From the NCBI GenBank assembly GCA_036273915.1, contig DASUGR010000151.1, forward strand, positions 1 to 29,411: a stretch of 29,411 nucleotides of DNA, written 5' to 3'. The notes under the pieces were generated by a model that worked only from the letters and a program-made list of their open reading frames with translations, was not told where the DNA came from and ran no database searches. Position 1 is the stretch's first letter; the number at the start of each line of letters is the position of its first letter. Origin of the DNA: PLA2 sp036273915 (GTDB lineage: Bacteria > Planctomycetota > PLA2). Shown here in pieces: positions 13,807 through 21,548 of the stretch. Both the position numbers and the translations under genes were made by a program.

Positions 13807-16800
13807 CTACTTCACGTCCTTCGGGAACGCGTGGATCCACGGCTTGTCCGTGACCACGATCACGCGGTCGCCGCCCGCGATCACGTGCGCCGGGAACTCC
13901 CCCTCGAAGGTGCGGTCCCACCAGAGCTTGCCGGCCGAGTCGAACGCCTTGACCCGGTTGCTGCCGAGGAAGTAGAGGAAGCCGTCGCAGACGGCGGCGC
14001 GCGCGCGGACCGCGTAGCCCATGTCGAGCCTGTCCATTTCCTCGGCGCCCTCGGTCGTGAGCACGTGGATGTACCCGTCGCGGGTGGGGAGGTAGATGCG
14101 ATTGCCGTCGCTCACGGCCGGGCACGCGATCGGCCCGCCCGTCGGGTAGGCCCACGCCTGCGAGCCCGTCTTCGTGTCGAAGGCGTAGAGCTTGCCGTCC
14201 TCCGCGCCCGCGAGGATCAGGTGCTTGTGGACGGTGAGGCCGCCCCAGAAGGACGTGTTCGAGGTGACGCGGAACTCCCGCCGGCTGGCGCCCGTCTTCG
14301 CGTCGTGGACGAGGATCGCGCCCTTCGTCGTGCCCACGTAGAGGTTGCCGTCGAGGTAGACGACCGGCGTGGTCGGACCCTCGGTCAGCGGCTCCTCCCA
14401 CACCGTCGCGCCGCGGCGGACCGCGACGAGGCTCGGCCGGCGCGTCGCGACGTAGAGCGTGTCGCCGACCGCGACGGGATCCTGCTCGACCTTCGCGCCG
14501 AGCTCGATCCTCGCCATGATCTTGCCGTCCTTCAGGCGGACCTGATGGAGGAGCCCGTCGAGCGTGATCAGGTAGGCGGAGTCGCCCGCGACGACCGGGC
14601 GCGCGCGGATCCGCGCGAGCAACCCGGTCCGCGCCTCCCACCTCACGCGGCCGGACTCGAGGTCCACCGCGAGCAGCGTCGCGTCGGTCGTCGCGAAGAG
14701 CACCATGCCGTCGGCGATCGACGGGTAGGCCTCGATGCCGGTCCCGGCGACCTCGTGGTCCCACGCGAGCTCCTTCTCGAGGTCCACCTCGAGCGACCCG
14801 TCGAGGTCGGGATCGATGGGGACGATCTGCGTCTCCGCATCCTCGAAGCCGGGCTTCCGGAGGGTCACCGTCATCGGCTTCTGCCCGATGTCGAGCGCGA
14901 TCTCGCAGGGCGTGATGCCGGTCTTCACGCCGTTGACCTCGACCTCGGCGTCCGTCGGGACGGACGTGACGAGGTAGGGGAGCCGGTACTTCGCCTCGAA
15001 CCGGACGAGGCGGTTCTCGGAGACGAGGTCGCGCATCACGCGGTAGGCCGCGGCGTACTTCCCCTCCTTGCGGAGCCCGTCGATGTCGCCGAGCGTCTTC
15101 ACGACGCGGTCGATGCGCTCGATCTGCACCCGCGTCTGCACGGGGATCGTGCGCAGGTCCAGCCAGTTGATGAGATCGAGGAAGGCGTCCCGCGGCTCCT
15201 GGTCGTAGAGCTCCGCGAGCTTCGTCTGGACCGCCTCGTAGGCGGCCCGCGCGCGGTCGAAGTCGCATTCGGTCAGGAAGTTCTGCCCCTGCGTCGTGGC
15301 GACCCGGTGGAGGTCGAGGACCTCCGCCTTGAACCGCTCGCGGCGGACGGTGTTGAGCAGCGAGTCGAGGGTCTGGAACGCGGCGGGGCCTGTCGCAAGC
15401 CGCTGGGCGAGCTTGGTGGCCTCCTCCGCCGCCTTGCCGACGGCCTGCGACGCCGAGATGGGGAGGAGGCTCTGCGTCAGCTCGGGCGCGAGGCTCACCC
15501 AGTTGCGGCGGCGGACCGCGAAGAGCTTCTCCTCGAGCTCGCGCAGCTCCGCGGCCTTGCCCTCGAGCGTCCGGAGCTGGACCTCGCCGGCGGCGAGCTG
15601 CTTCCGGTCGTCCTCGAAGAGCGTCTGCACGCGCTCGAAGAACTGGCCGAGCATGTACTCCATCTGGACGCCGGTCGTCTTGCGCAGGAACGCCATCTCC
15701 GGCTCGCCGAGCTTCGCCACGAGCCGCCGCGCCGCCGCGATCGCCTCGCCGGGGGGCCGGTCGGCGACGGCGGCCCGCACCTCCTCGAGGTCGGCGTCGA
15801 TCACCGCGCGCGCCGCCTTCTCGCGTTCGCGCTTCGCGGTGTCCGTCTGGTCGATCTCGGCCGAGAGCGAGCGCCGGAGCTCCGCGGCCCACTTCGCCTC
15901 GGGGCTGTCCGGGTGCTTCGCGACCAGCTCGTCCGCGAGCTCGAGGACGCGCTCCGTGTTCTTCTTCTGCTGCGCCTTCCGGATCTCGGTGGCAAGCGAT
16001 TCCGCGCTCTCCCCGCCCGTCGCGAGGCCGATCCCGACGAACACGAGGAGGAGCGCCGCCGCCGCGCCGCCCCGCGTCACGAGCTTCCTGCGGCGCAGGA
16101 CGGCCATGCGCCGGCGGTCGATCTCCTGCAGGCCCTTGTCGGCCTCCGCGTCCGAGGGATCGATCTTCAGCAGGAAACGGTAGCAGTTGGTGAGCAGCTC
16201 GTACGCCCTGTCGGTCTTGGGCCCCCGCGTCGCCTCGGTCGCGCGGACGATCTCGTACACCTCCTCCCGCGCCTCCTCGACCCTCCCCGAGCGGGCGAGG
16301 ATCTGGGCGTGGAAGAAGCGGAGCGCGACGGCCTGCGGGGCCTGCTCGATGCCCTCGCGGCACGTGTCGATCGCGCGGGCGAGATCGCCCTGGTCGGCCT
16401 CCGCACGGGCCAGGCGAAGGCTCACCTCCGCGACGCGCTCGGCGTCCCCCAGCTGGACATAGGCGTCGCGCAGGGCGGCCAGCGCGCCCATGTGGGTGCC
16501 GTCGCTCCGGAGCGCCTCCTCGAGGTGCTCGATCGCCGTCTCGGTCTCGCCCGCGACGAAGCACACCTTGCCGAGCGTCGCGAGGAAGGCGGCGAGCGGC
16601 TTCGGCTGGTTGAGCCGCCCGAAGACCGCGACGCACTGCTCGAGGATCGCGCGGTCGTTCGGCTCGTGGGCGTGCGCCTTCTCGAGCAGGCGCGCCGCGC
16701 GGTCGAGGTCGCCCGCCTCCTCCGCCTCCGCCGCGACGGCGAGGAGCTCGTCCAGCGTCAGCGTCCGGATGAGGCTCCGGGCGAGGAGCGTCTGCACGCC

Positions 16801-17463
16801 CGCCAGCGTGTCGTGGAGCGAGAGACCCGCGAGGTCGCGCAGCTCGTCGATGCTGTTCGGTTGCCCGAGCGCCGCGAAGACCCCCGTGGCCGCGGTGCCC
16901 ACCTCCTCCGGACTCGGCGGATCGCCTTCGGCGACGTAGTACTCGGTGTCGTTCGGGATCGCCTCGCGGAGGCGCTCCAGCTCGTCGAGCCGGCGCGCCG
17001 CCTCGAGGCAGAGCCCCGCGGGATCCATGAGGATGTCGGAGAGCGGCGTCGACGGGTCGCCGGCGTCCTGGCCGTCGTAGAAGGCGAAGGTCCCGCTCTG
17101 CCAGCCGAAGACCTCGAAGATCTCGTCCTCGGCGTGGTAGCGGAGGACGTCCCCGACCTCCTCCTCGGTGATCTTGCCGCTCTCGATGAGCAGCTCGCCC
17201 ATGGGCCGGTACTGCTTCTTCTGCTCCAGCAGGAGGATCTCGACGTCCTGCTGCGTGATCCGCCCGCGCCGCACGAAGATCTCGCCGAGCCGGAGCGGTC
17301 GGAACGACCGCGAGAAGAAGATGCGCACGCCGTCGGGCGAGATGTGCACCTTCTTCGTCTGCCCGTCGCGCGTGAGGACGAGGACCCCCGTCTGCTTGTT
17401 CTGGCTGAGCGTCTGGAAGACGTCGAACAAGCTGATGTTCGTGAGGTCGCCTTTGAAGGCCAT
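13807..17463 (-). CDS. DUF4388-TPR-transmembrane-PEGA-PQQ propeller protein
   Basis: A 1218-residue multidomain protein. Residues 1 to about 140 are a DUF4388/PATAN-type cytoplasmic domain (MAFKGDLTNISLFDVFQTL, LGEIFVRRGRITQQDVEILL, MGELLIESGKITEEEV). Residues about 230-440 are TPR-like helices. A membrane helix lies near 462-482 (AAAALLLVFVGIGLA). A long helical, probably coiled-coil segment follows (485-820). Then come a PEGA-like domain (826-885, TSVPTDAEVEVNGVKTG) and a PQQ/WD-like beta-propeller (about 898-1218) with repeated LYAFDTKTGSQAW-type blades. It would link a cytoplasmic adaptor domain to a propeller outside the membrane. Similar architectures occur in Planctomycetota and Myxococcota; function is unknown. 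ATG 17463 is where the DUF4388 domain begins. The stop codon directly abuts the stop of tex. Confidence 0.8.
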   Translation of the reverse strand: MAFKGDLTNISLFDVFQTLSQNKQTGVLVLTRDGQTKKVHISPDGVRIFFSRSFRPLRLGEIFVRRGRITQQDVEILLLEQKKQYRPMGELLIESGKITEEEVGDVLRYHAEDEIFEVFGWQSGTFAFYDGQDAGDPSTPLSDILMDPAGLCLEAARRLDELERLREAIPNDTEYYVAEGDPPSPEEVGTAATGVFAALGQPNSIDELRDLAGLSLHDTLAGVQTLLARSLIRTLTLDELLAVAAEAEEAGDLDRAARLLEKAHAHEPNDRAILEQCVAVFGRLNQPKPLAAFLATLGKVCFVAGETETAIEHLEEALRSDGTHMGALAALRDAYVQLGDAERVAEVSLRLARAEADQGDLARAIDTCREGIEQAPQAVALRFFHAQILARSGRVEEAREEVYEIVRATEATRGPKTDRAYELLTNCYRFLLKIDPSDAEADKGLQEIDRRRMAVLRRRKLVTRGGAAAALLLVFVGIGLATGGESAESLATEIRKAQQKKNTERVLELADELVAKHPDSPEAKWAAELRRSLSAEIDQTDTAKREREKAARAVIDADLEEVRAAVADRPPGEAIAAARRLVAKLGEPEMAFLRKTTGVQMEYMLGQFFERVQTLFEDDRKQLAAGEVQLRTLEGKAAELRELEEKLFAVRRRNWVSLAPELTQSLLPISASQAVGKAAEEATKLAQRLATGPAAFQTLDSLLNTVRRERFKAEVLDLHRVATTQGQNFLTECDFDRARAAYEAVQTKLAELYDQEPRDAFLDLINWLDLRTIPVQTRVQIERIDRVVKTLGDIDGLRKEGKYAAAYRVMRDLVSENRLVRFEAKYRLPYLVTSVPTDAEVEVNGVKTGITPCEIALDIGQKPMTVTLRKPGFEDAETQIVPIDPDLDGSLEVDLEKELAWDHEVAGTGIEAYPSIADGMVLFATTDATLLAVDLESGRVRWEARTGLLARIRARPVVAGDSAYLITLDGLLHQVRLKDGKIMARIELGAKVEQDPVAVGDTLYVATRRPSLVAVRRGATVWEEPLTEGPTTPVVYLDGNLYVGTTKGAILVHDAKTGASRREFRVTSNTSFWGGLTVHKHLILAGAEDGKLYAFDTKTGSQAWAYPTGGPIACPAVSDGNRIYLPTRDGYIHVLTTEGAEEMDRLDMGYAVRARAAVCDGFLYFLGSNRVKAFDSAGKLWWDRTFEGEFPAHVIAGGDRVIVVTDKPWIHAFPKDVK

Positions 17464-17547
17464 GGGTAGAAGGGCGCCCCCGGGCACGGGCGCCGCGAAC
17501 CTATCGGACTGTCCCCTTGTGGGACTGAAACCGGGGGGGCTCGGGGG
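17464..17547. repeat. Spacer with REP-like palindrome and G-tract motif
   Basis: The 84-nt gap between the mtnA stop and the DUF4388 gene holds GTCCC-CTTGT-GGGAC (17511-17525 with one extra C) inside GGACTGTCCCC, a REP-like imperfect palindrome. GGGGGGGCTCGGGGG (17533-17547) directly follows the mtnA stop. A possible minus-strand -10 (TAGGTT, 17498-17503) lies 34 nt before the DUF4388 start. The hairpins could end mtnA transcription. Confidence 0.45.
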
Positions 17548-18570
17548 CTAACGGACCATCCGCGTGACCGTGTGCTCGGTCACCGGGCGGATCACCCCGA
17601 CCTCGGTGATGATCGCGGTCACGAGGGCGGCGGGGGTGACGTCGAACGCGGGCGCGTAGACGGAAACCCCGTCCGGAGCCGTACTTGCGCCGAATCCCCG
17701 GGTCAGCTCCGCGGCCGCCCGCTCCTCAATCGGGATCCCCGACCCGTCCGCGCACGAGAGGTCGAACGTGGACCTCGGCGCCGCCACATAAAAGGGCACG
17801 CCGTGGGCGTTCGCGAGGACCGCGAGCGGGTAGGTCCCGATCTTGTTGGCCACGTCGCCGTTCCTCGCGATCCGGTCGGCGCCGACCACCACGGCATCGA
17901 TGCGCCGGGAGCGGAGCAGCGCCCCCGCCGCGGAGTCCGCGAGAAGGGTGACCTCGATGCCGGCGCGGCGCAGCTCCCACGCCGTGAGGCGCGAGCCCTG
18001 GAGGAGCGGCCGCGTCTCGTCGGCGAAGACGGCAACGTGCTTGCCGCTCTCGACCGCGGCGTAGATCACGCCGAGCGCGGTGCCGTACCCCGCGGTGGCG
18101 AGCGAGCCGGCATTGCAATGCGTGAGCACGTTCGCCGTCTCCCCGAGGAGTGCCGCGCCGTGGCGGCCGATCGCCCGGCAGGCGCGCTCGTCCTCGTCCC
18201 GGATCGCATCGGCCTCTTCCCGGAGCGCATCGAGGACGTTCGCGGCGGGGGGCAGCCCCTCGAGGCGCCGCAGCATGCGCTCGACCGCCCACCGGAGGTT
18301 GACGGCGGTGGGCCGCGCGGCCGCGATCGCGGGCGCTCCGGCACGCACGGCCGCCGCGTCCCCCGGAGCCCCCCCCGCGGCGAGCACGAGCGCGTAGGCC
18401 CCCGCGACGCCGATCGCCGGCGCGCCGCGCACGCGAAGGCTCCGGATGGCCTCGATCACCTGCGCGGGCGCCGTCAGGCGGAGCCAGACCTCCGCACCCG
18501 GCAGGCGCGTCTGGTCGAGGATCTCGAGCGCGCCCTGCGCGAACCGGAGGGGCCGGATCGGCTCGATCAA
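17548..18570 (-). CDS. mtnA: S-methyl-5-thioribose-1-phosphate isomerase MtnA
   Basis: An enzyme of the methionine salvage pathway converting methylthioribose-1-phosphate to methylthioribulose-1-phosphate; 340 residues, normal size. Motifs: RGAPAIGVAGAYAL (48-61), NLRWAVERM, THCNAG with catalytic-position Cys152, DETRPLLQGSRLTAWEL, VVGADRIARNGDVANKIGTYPLA with Asp232, and the C-terminal FDVTPAALVTAIITEVGVI. The start is a TTG at 18570 with a GGAGG 4-5 nt upstream; its last bases form TTGA with the stop of the upstream exported TPR gene. That overlap makes the TTG convincing. Other salvage genes are not in this window. Confidence 0.96.
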   Translation of the reverse strand: MIEPIRPLRFAQGALEILDQTRLPGAEVWLRLTAPAQVIEAIRSLRVRGAPAIGVAGAYALVLAAGGAPGDAAAVRAGAPAIAAARPTAVNLRWAVERMLRRLEGLPPAANVLDALREEADAIRDEDERACRAIGRHGAALLGETANVLTHCNAGSLATAGYGTALGVIYAAVESGKHVAVFADETRPLLQGSRLTAWELRRAGIEVTLLADSAAGALLRSRRIDAVVVGADRIARNGDVANKIGTYPLAVLANAHGVPFYVAAPRSTFDLSCADGSGIPIEERAAAELTRGFGASTAPDGVSVYAPAFDVTPAALVTAIITEVGVIRPVTEHTVTRMVR

Positions 18571-19511
18571 TTTCCCTCCACCCGCGCCCGCCAGAAGGCC
18601 TCCCAGCGCGGGTCCTTGCGCGCGCCCTCGAGCTCCTTCTCCTTCGACAGCTGCGCCTTCGTCACCACGAGGCCGTCCGCGAACGCGCGGTCGAGCGCCG
18701 CGAACGCGTCGTCGAGCATGCCCGCCGCGCCCGCCGCGCGCGCGAGCTGGTAGGCGGCCTCGCGGGCGGCCTCGCCCTCCGCAGCCTTCTCGGCGTCGCG
18801 GAGCCAGGGGACGGCGTCCGCGGGCGCGCCCGCCTGGAGCAGCGCGAGGCCGCCGAGGAGCAGCATCTTCGCCTCGTCCTCCTTCTTCTCCCACGGCTTC
18901 CCGGCCGCGCGCGCGCGCTTCAGGAGCCCGGCGGCGACCGCGGGCTTTCTGTCCTCGAGGTAGAGGCGGCCCGCCTCGCACAGCACGTCGCGATCGAGCG
19001 GATCCCGCCCGGCCTTGGAAGCGACCTGCCGCGCCTTGATCCCGCAGCCCGGGTCCTCGCCCAGCTTCAGCGCGTCGAGCGCCACGCGGATGCTCTTCTC
19101 GGAGTCCGGCGTCCTGTCCATGACCCACGCGTGGACCTCGAACCAGTGCGGGCCGCGGGGGTAGAGCGCGTGGCCGTGCACCTCCTCGAACGCCCTGTAT
19201 TTTTTTACGGTGTAGATGACCCAGGGGCGCGGCTCCTCCCCCTCCCGCACGCCCTCCCCCTTCGCCCTCGCCGCGATGGCCTTGCGGATCTCCCTTGCGT
19301 CCCCTTCGCCCTCGTGGACCTTGATCTCGACGTGGATGTCGCCGTTCGCGCGCCCCGTGAAGATGCCTGCCGGGTCGCCGGGGCTGATGAGCTTCCTCAA
19401 CCCCGCCGGCGCGTAGACGAGGTTCCAGAACGGATCCTCGAACCTGTAGGGCTCCTCCGCCGCGAGCGCGGCCGACGCGAGGAGGATGGGAAGGAGGGCG
19501 CGGATGCCCAG
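18567..19511 (-). CDS. Exported TPR-like protein, unknown function (proposed CTG start)
   Basis: About 314 residues. From TTG at 19400 the protein would begin at RKLISPGD and lack an export signal. The same frame extends upstream through (M)GIRALLPILLASAALAAEEPYRF, a clean signal peptide with an AxA cleavage site. No ATG, GTG or TTG is present there. CTG at 19511, 3 nt after the upstream stop, is the likely start. The mature N-terminal half is unrecognised (NLVYAPAGLRKLISPGDPAG, then PHWFEVHAWVMDRTPDSEKS). The C-terminal half is TPR-like helices ending in KDPRWEAFWRAR, a common ending of bacterial TPR proteins. It is encoded between a small lipoprotein and mtnA. An A7 run encodes Val-Lys-Lys. 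Confidence 0.65.
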   Translation of the reverse strand: MGIRALLPILLASAALAAEEPYRFEDPFWNLVYAPAGLRKLISPGDPAGIFTGRANGDIHVEIKVHEGEGDAREIRKAIAARAKGEGVREGEEPRPWVIYTVKKYRAFEEVHGHALYPRGPHWFEVHAWVMDRTPDSEKSIRVALDALKLGEDPGCGIKARQVASKAGRDPLDRDVLCEAGRLYLEDRKPAVAAGLLKRARAAGKPWEKKEDEAKMLLLGGLALLQAGAPADAVPWLRDAEKAAEGEAAREAAYQLARAAGAAGMLDDAFAALDRAFADGLVVTKAQLSKEKELEGARKDPRWEAFWRARVEGN

Positions 19512-19514
19512 ATC

Positions 19515-19832
19515 CTACTTCCCCGGCATCGGCGGGAGGGGGTCGCCGGCCATCGGCTTTTTCGAAGGGTCGTCGATGTAGCGGCGCTGGCGGAACTCGA
19601 GCTCCTGGGGCGGGCACTCCTCGGTCGCGTACGAGCCGTTCGTCAGGCGCACATCCTCCTTCGTCACGAGGTCGCGGAAGGTGAAGAAGCCGCCGGTCTT
19701 GCTCTCGAAGGCGAGGTCCATGCGGACGTAGTAGACGCGCCCGTCGTCCGCGGTCACGCGCGTGTAGGGCGAGTGCTCCGTGGCGCACGCGGCGAGCACG
19801 AGCAGGAAGAGGAGGGGGTTCGGGGGCCGCAT
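19515..19832 (-). CDS. Small predicted lipoprotein
   Basis: A 105-residue protein with a short lipoprotein signal (PPNPLLFLLVLAAC, lipobox cysteine at residue 16) and a mature domain of about 90 residues with alternating beta-like segments (YTRVTADDGRVYYVRMDLAF, GGFFTFRDLVTKEDVRLTNGSY). The pattern suggests a small beta-sheet domain binding or displaying a modified side chain, but no family is recognised. Residues 2-7 (RPPNPL) are encoded by a copy of the G-tract motif at 19814-19826. A TAGAAT box lies 12 nt before the ATG. It leads an apparent operon with the exported TPR protein and mtnA. Confidence 0.7.
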   Translation of the reverse strand: MRPPNPLLFLLVLAACATEHSPYTRVTADDGRVYYVRMDLAFESKTGGFFTFRDLVTKEDVRLTNGSYATEECPPQELEFRQRRYIDDPSKKPMAGDPLPPMPGK

Positions 19833-19844
19833 GCCGCGGCGCGC

Positions 19845-19850
19845 ATTCTA
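19845..19850 (-). promoter_or_regulatory. -10 box of the lipoprotein operon
   Basis: TAGAAT on the minus strand, ending 12 nt before the ATG at 19832. It is divergent from the phzF promoter, with a REP-like palindrome between them. Confidence 0.5.
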
Positions 19851-19864
19851 CTTGCTAGGCGTAC

Positions 19865-19877
19865 GGTGCCAGGCACC
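19865..19877. repeat. REP-like palindrome GGTGCCAGGCACC
   Basis: Perfect 6-bp arms around a central A, preceded by GTAC. It stands in the 124-nt divergent spacer between the lipoprotein gene and phzF. Palindromes of this form are commonly dispersed in environmental high-GC genomes and are often linked to REP-associated tyrosine transposases. No transposase is present here. Confidence 0.5.
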
Positions 19878-19940
19878 CGTCGCCTGGTAACTGCCGCCGG
19901 ACCCGCCTGGGGAGCGGGCTCAAGCGCACCCCACATCGCG

Positions 19941-19946
19941 TAGCAT
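19941..19946 (+). promoter_or_regulatory. -10 box of the phzF operon
   Basis: TAGCAT ends 10 nt before ATG 19957. An earlier ATG at 19945 overlaps the box, so the downstream ATG is the better start. Confidence 0.4.
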
Positions 19947-19956
19947 GGTAGCCCCG

Positions 19957-20733
19957 ATGCGCCTCTGGCAGGTCGACGCCTTCACCGCGGAGCCCTTCGC
20001 CGGCAACCCGGCGGCCGTCTGCCTCCTCGACGGCCCGCGCGACGACCGCTGGATGCAGCAGGTGGCGGCCGAGATGAACCTCTCCGAGACCGCGTTCCTC
20101 CTCCCGGAGGGCGAGGCTTACCGGCTCAGGTGGTTCACGCCGACCACGGAGGTGGACCTCTGCGGGCACGCCACGCTCGCGAGCGCGCACGTCCTGTTCG
20201 GGAAAGAGGGGGGTCCGGGGGGCATCACCTTCCGCACGCGCAGCGGGGAGCTCCGGGCCTCCCGCCGCGGCGACGCGATCGAGATCGACTTCCCCTCGCT
20301 CCCGCCGACCGGGGACCCGCCGCCGCCGGGGCTCCTCGAGGCGCTTGGCGTCCCGAAGCCGCGCTCGACGCACCGGAGCCGCTTCGACCGGCTCGTCGAG
20401 CTCGACTCCGAGGAGGCCGTGCGCGCCGTGGCGCCCGACTTCCGCGCGCTCCGCGAGGTGGACACGCGCGGCGTGATCGTGACCGCGCGCGGGAAGCGCC
20501 ACGACTTCGTCTCGCGCTTCTTCGCGCCGGCCGCCGGCGTCGACGAGGACCCGGTGACCGGCTCCGCGCACTGCGTCCTCGCGCCCTTCTGGGCCGCGCG
20601 GCTCGACAGGAAGGAGATGACGGGGTTCCAGGCGTCGCGGCGCGGCGGCGAGGTGCGCGTCCGCCTCGCGGGGGACCGCGTGTTCCTCGGCGGCCGCGCG
20701 GTGACGGTGCTCGAGGGGGAGCTCAGGGCGTGA
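19957..20733 (+). CDS. PhzF family isomerase/epimerase
   Basis: A 258-residue member of the PhzF fold (diaminopimelate epimerase-like). RLWQVDAFTAEPFAGNPAAVCLL is the family opening. EMNLSETAFLLPEG carries the conserved glutamate of PhzF active sites. TPTTEVDLCGHATLASAHVLF and DEDPVTGSAHCVLAPFWAARL are the other signature loops. Family members isomerise small amino or hydroxy acids; most outside phenazine clusters have unknown substrates, and there are no other phenazine genes here. A loop (EGGPGGI) is written by an exact copy of the 15-nt G-tract motif at 20208-20222. The stop overlaps a GTG start of the next gene (GTGA). Confidence 0.93.
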   Translation: MRLWQVDAFTAEPFAGNPAAVCLLDGPRDDRWMQQVAAEMNLSETAFLLPEGEAYRLRWFTPTTEVDLCGHATLASAHVLFGKEGGPGGITFRTRSGELRASRRGDAIEIDFPSLPPTGDPPPPGLLEALGVPKPRSTHRSRFDRLVELDSEEAVRAVAPDFRALREVDTRGVIVTARGKRHDFVSRFFAPAAGVDEDPVTGSAHCVLAPFWAARLDRKEMTGFQASRRGGEVRVRLAGDRVFLGGRAVTVLEGELRA

Positions 20734-21548
20734 ACCCCGAGCTCGCCCGGTACGTCGACTGGCTGCGGGGCCACGGCGTCGTTTTCGAGATCGCGGGCGA
20801 CCTCGTGCACGAGGCGGACCACGACGGCCCGCTCGTCGAGGGCGACGAGGAGGTGCGGCCCGTGGAGATCCCGGGCATCCCCCCCTTCGTCGAGCACCGC
20901 GACCCGCAGGGCGGGCGCGCGGCCGACCACGCGACGTTCTCGCTCGGGCGCGCGCTGATCCCGCGGATCGCGCCCGGCGCGCGGTTCTGGGACATCGGCT
21001 GCGGCACCGGGGTGCTCGCGGTGGCGGCCGGGCTCAAGGGCGCGAGCGCGATCGTCGCGACCGACGTCGACGAGAAGGCGCTCGTCCTCGCGCGCCGCAC
21101 CGCCGCCGACGCCAACGTGGCGATCCGGTTCAGCCACGGCGTCCTCCTCGAGGCCGTGCCCGCGCGGCTCGAGGCGGACCTCGTCGCCGCGAACCTCCCG
21201 CACAAGCCCTGCCCGCCGGGCGGCGCGCTGCCGCTCTCCCAGCGTGCCGGCCCGGACGGCACCGACGTCCACGCCACGTTCGCCGTGCAGGCCGCGGCGC
21301 GGCTCGGCGCGGGCGCGACGGTCGGCTTCTGGCTCCACTCGCTGCCCGACCCGCGGCTGCTCCACGCCTACACGGCGGCGTTCGACCTCGCTCTCGTCGC
21401 GTGGAAGCGCCGCTTCCTCCAGCCGGGCGAATACCACGGTCTCCTGCCGTTCTTCCTCGACCGCGTGGCCAAGGGCACGAGCTACATCGCGGAGGCGTCG
21501 GGCCGCCGCTTCCTCGTGGGCTGCGTGTGGCTCGCGCGACGCCGATGA
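20730..21548 (+). CDS. Class I SAM-dependent methyltransferase
   Basis: 272 residues. Motif I is FWDIGCGTGVLAVAA (87-100), an acidic residue follows at TDVDEKAL (111-118), and the post-motif segment DLVAANLPHKP (150-160) sits where N-methyltransferases of the PrmC/HemK type have NPPY. Here it is NLPH, so a protein-glutamine target is doubtful. The N-terminal 75 residues form a small helical and beta domain (RYVDWLRGHGVVFEIAGDLV). The start is GTG at 20730 overlapping the phzF stop (GTGA), and the stop overlaps the next ATG. In this operon it most likely methylates a small molecule, but that is inference. Confidence 0.8.
   Translation: MNPELARYVDWLRGHGVVFEIAGDLVHEADHDGPLVEGDEEVRPVEIPGIPPFVEHRDPQGGRAADHATFSLGRALIPRIAPGARFWDIGCGTGVLAVAAGLKGASAIVATDVDEKALVLARRTAADANVAIRFSHGVLLEAVPARLEADLVAANLPHKPCPPGGALPLSQRAGPDGTDVHATFAVQAAARLGAGATVGFWLHSLPDPRLLHAYTAAFDLALVAWKRRFLQPGEYHGLLPFFLDRVAKGTSYIAEASGRRFLVGCVWLARRR

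Noticed and set aside
19509..19511. Alternative TTG start at 19400 for the exported TPR protein
   Set aside because: It would discard an in-frame, well-formed signal peptide and leave a 114-nt gap after the lipoprotein stop; the CTG start explains both.
19957..20733. Phenazine biosynthesis cluster around the PhzF homologue
   Set aside because: No other phz genes are present; PhzF homologues are common outside phenazine producers.
20730..21548. Assignment of the methyltransferase as PrmC/HemK
   Set aside because: The diagnostic NPPY is NLPH here and the N-terminal domain does not match, so only a general class I methyltransferase call is supported.
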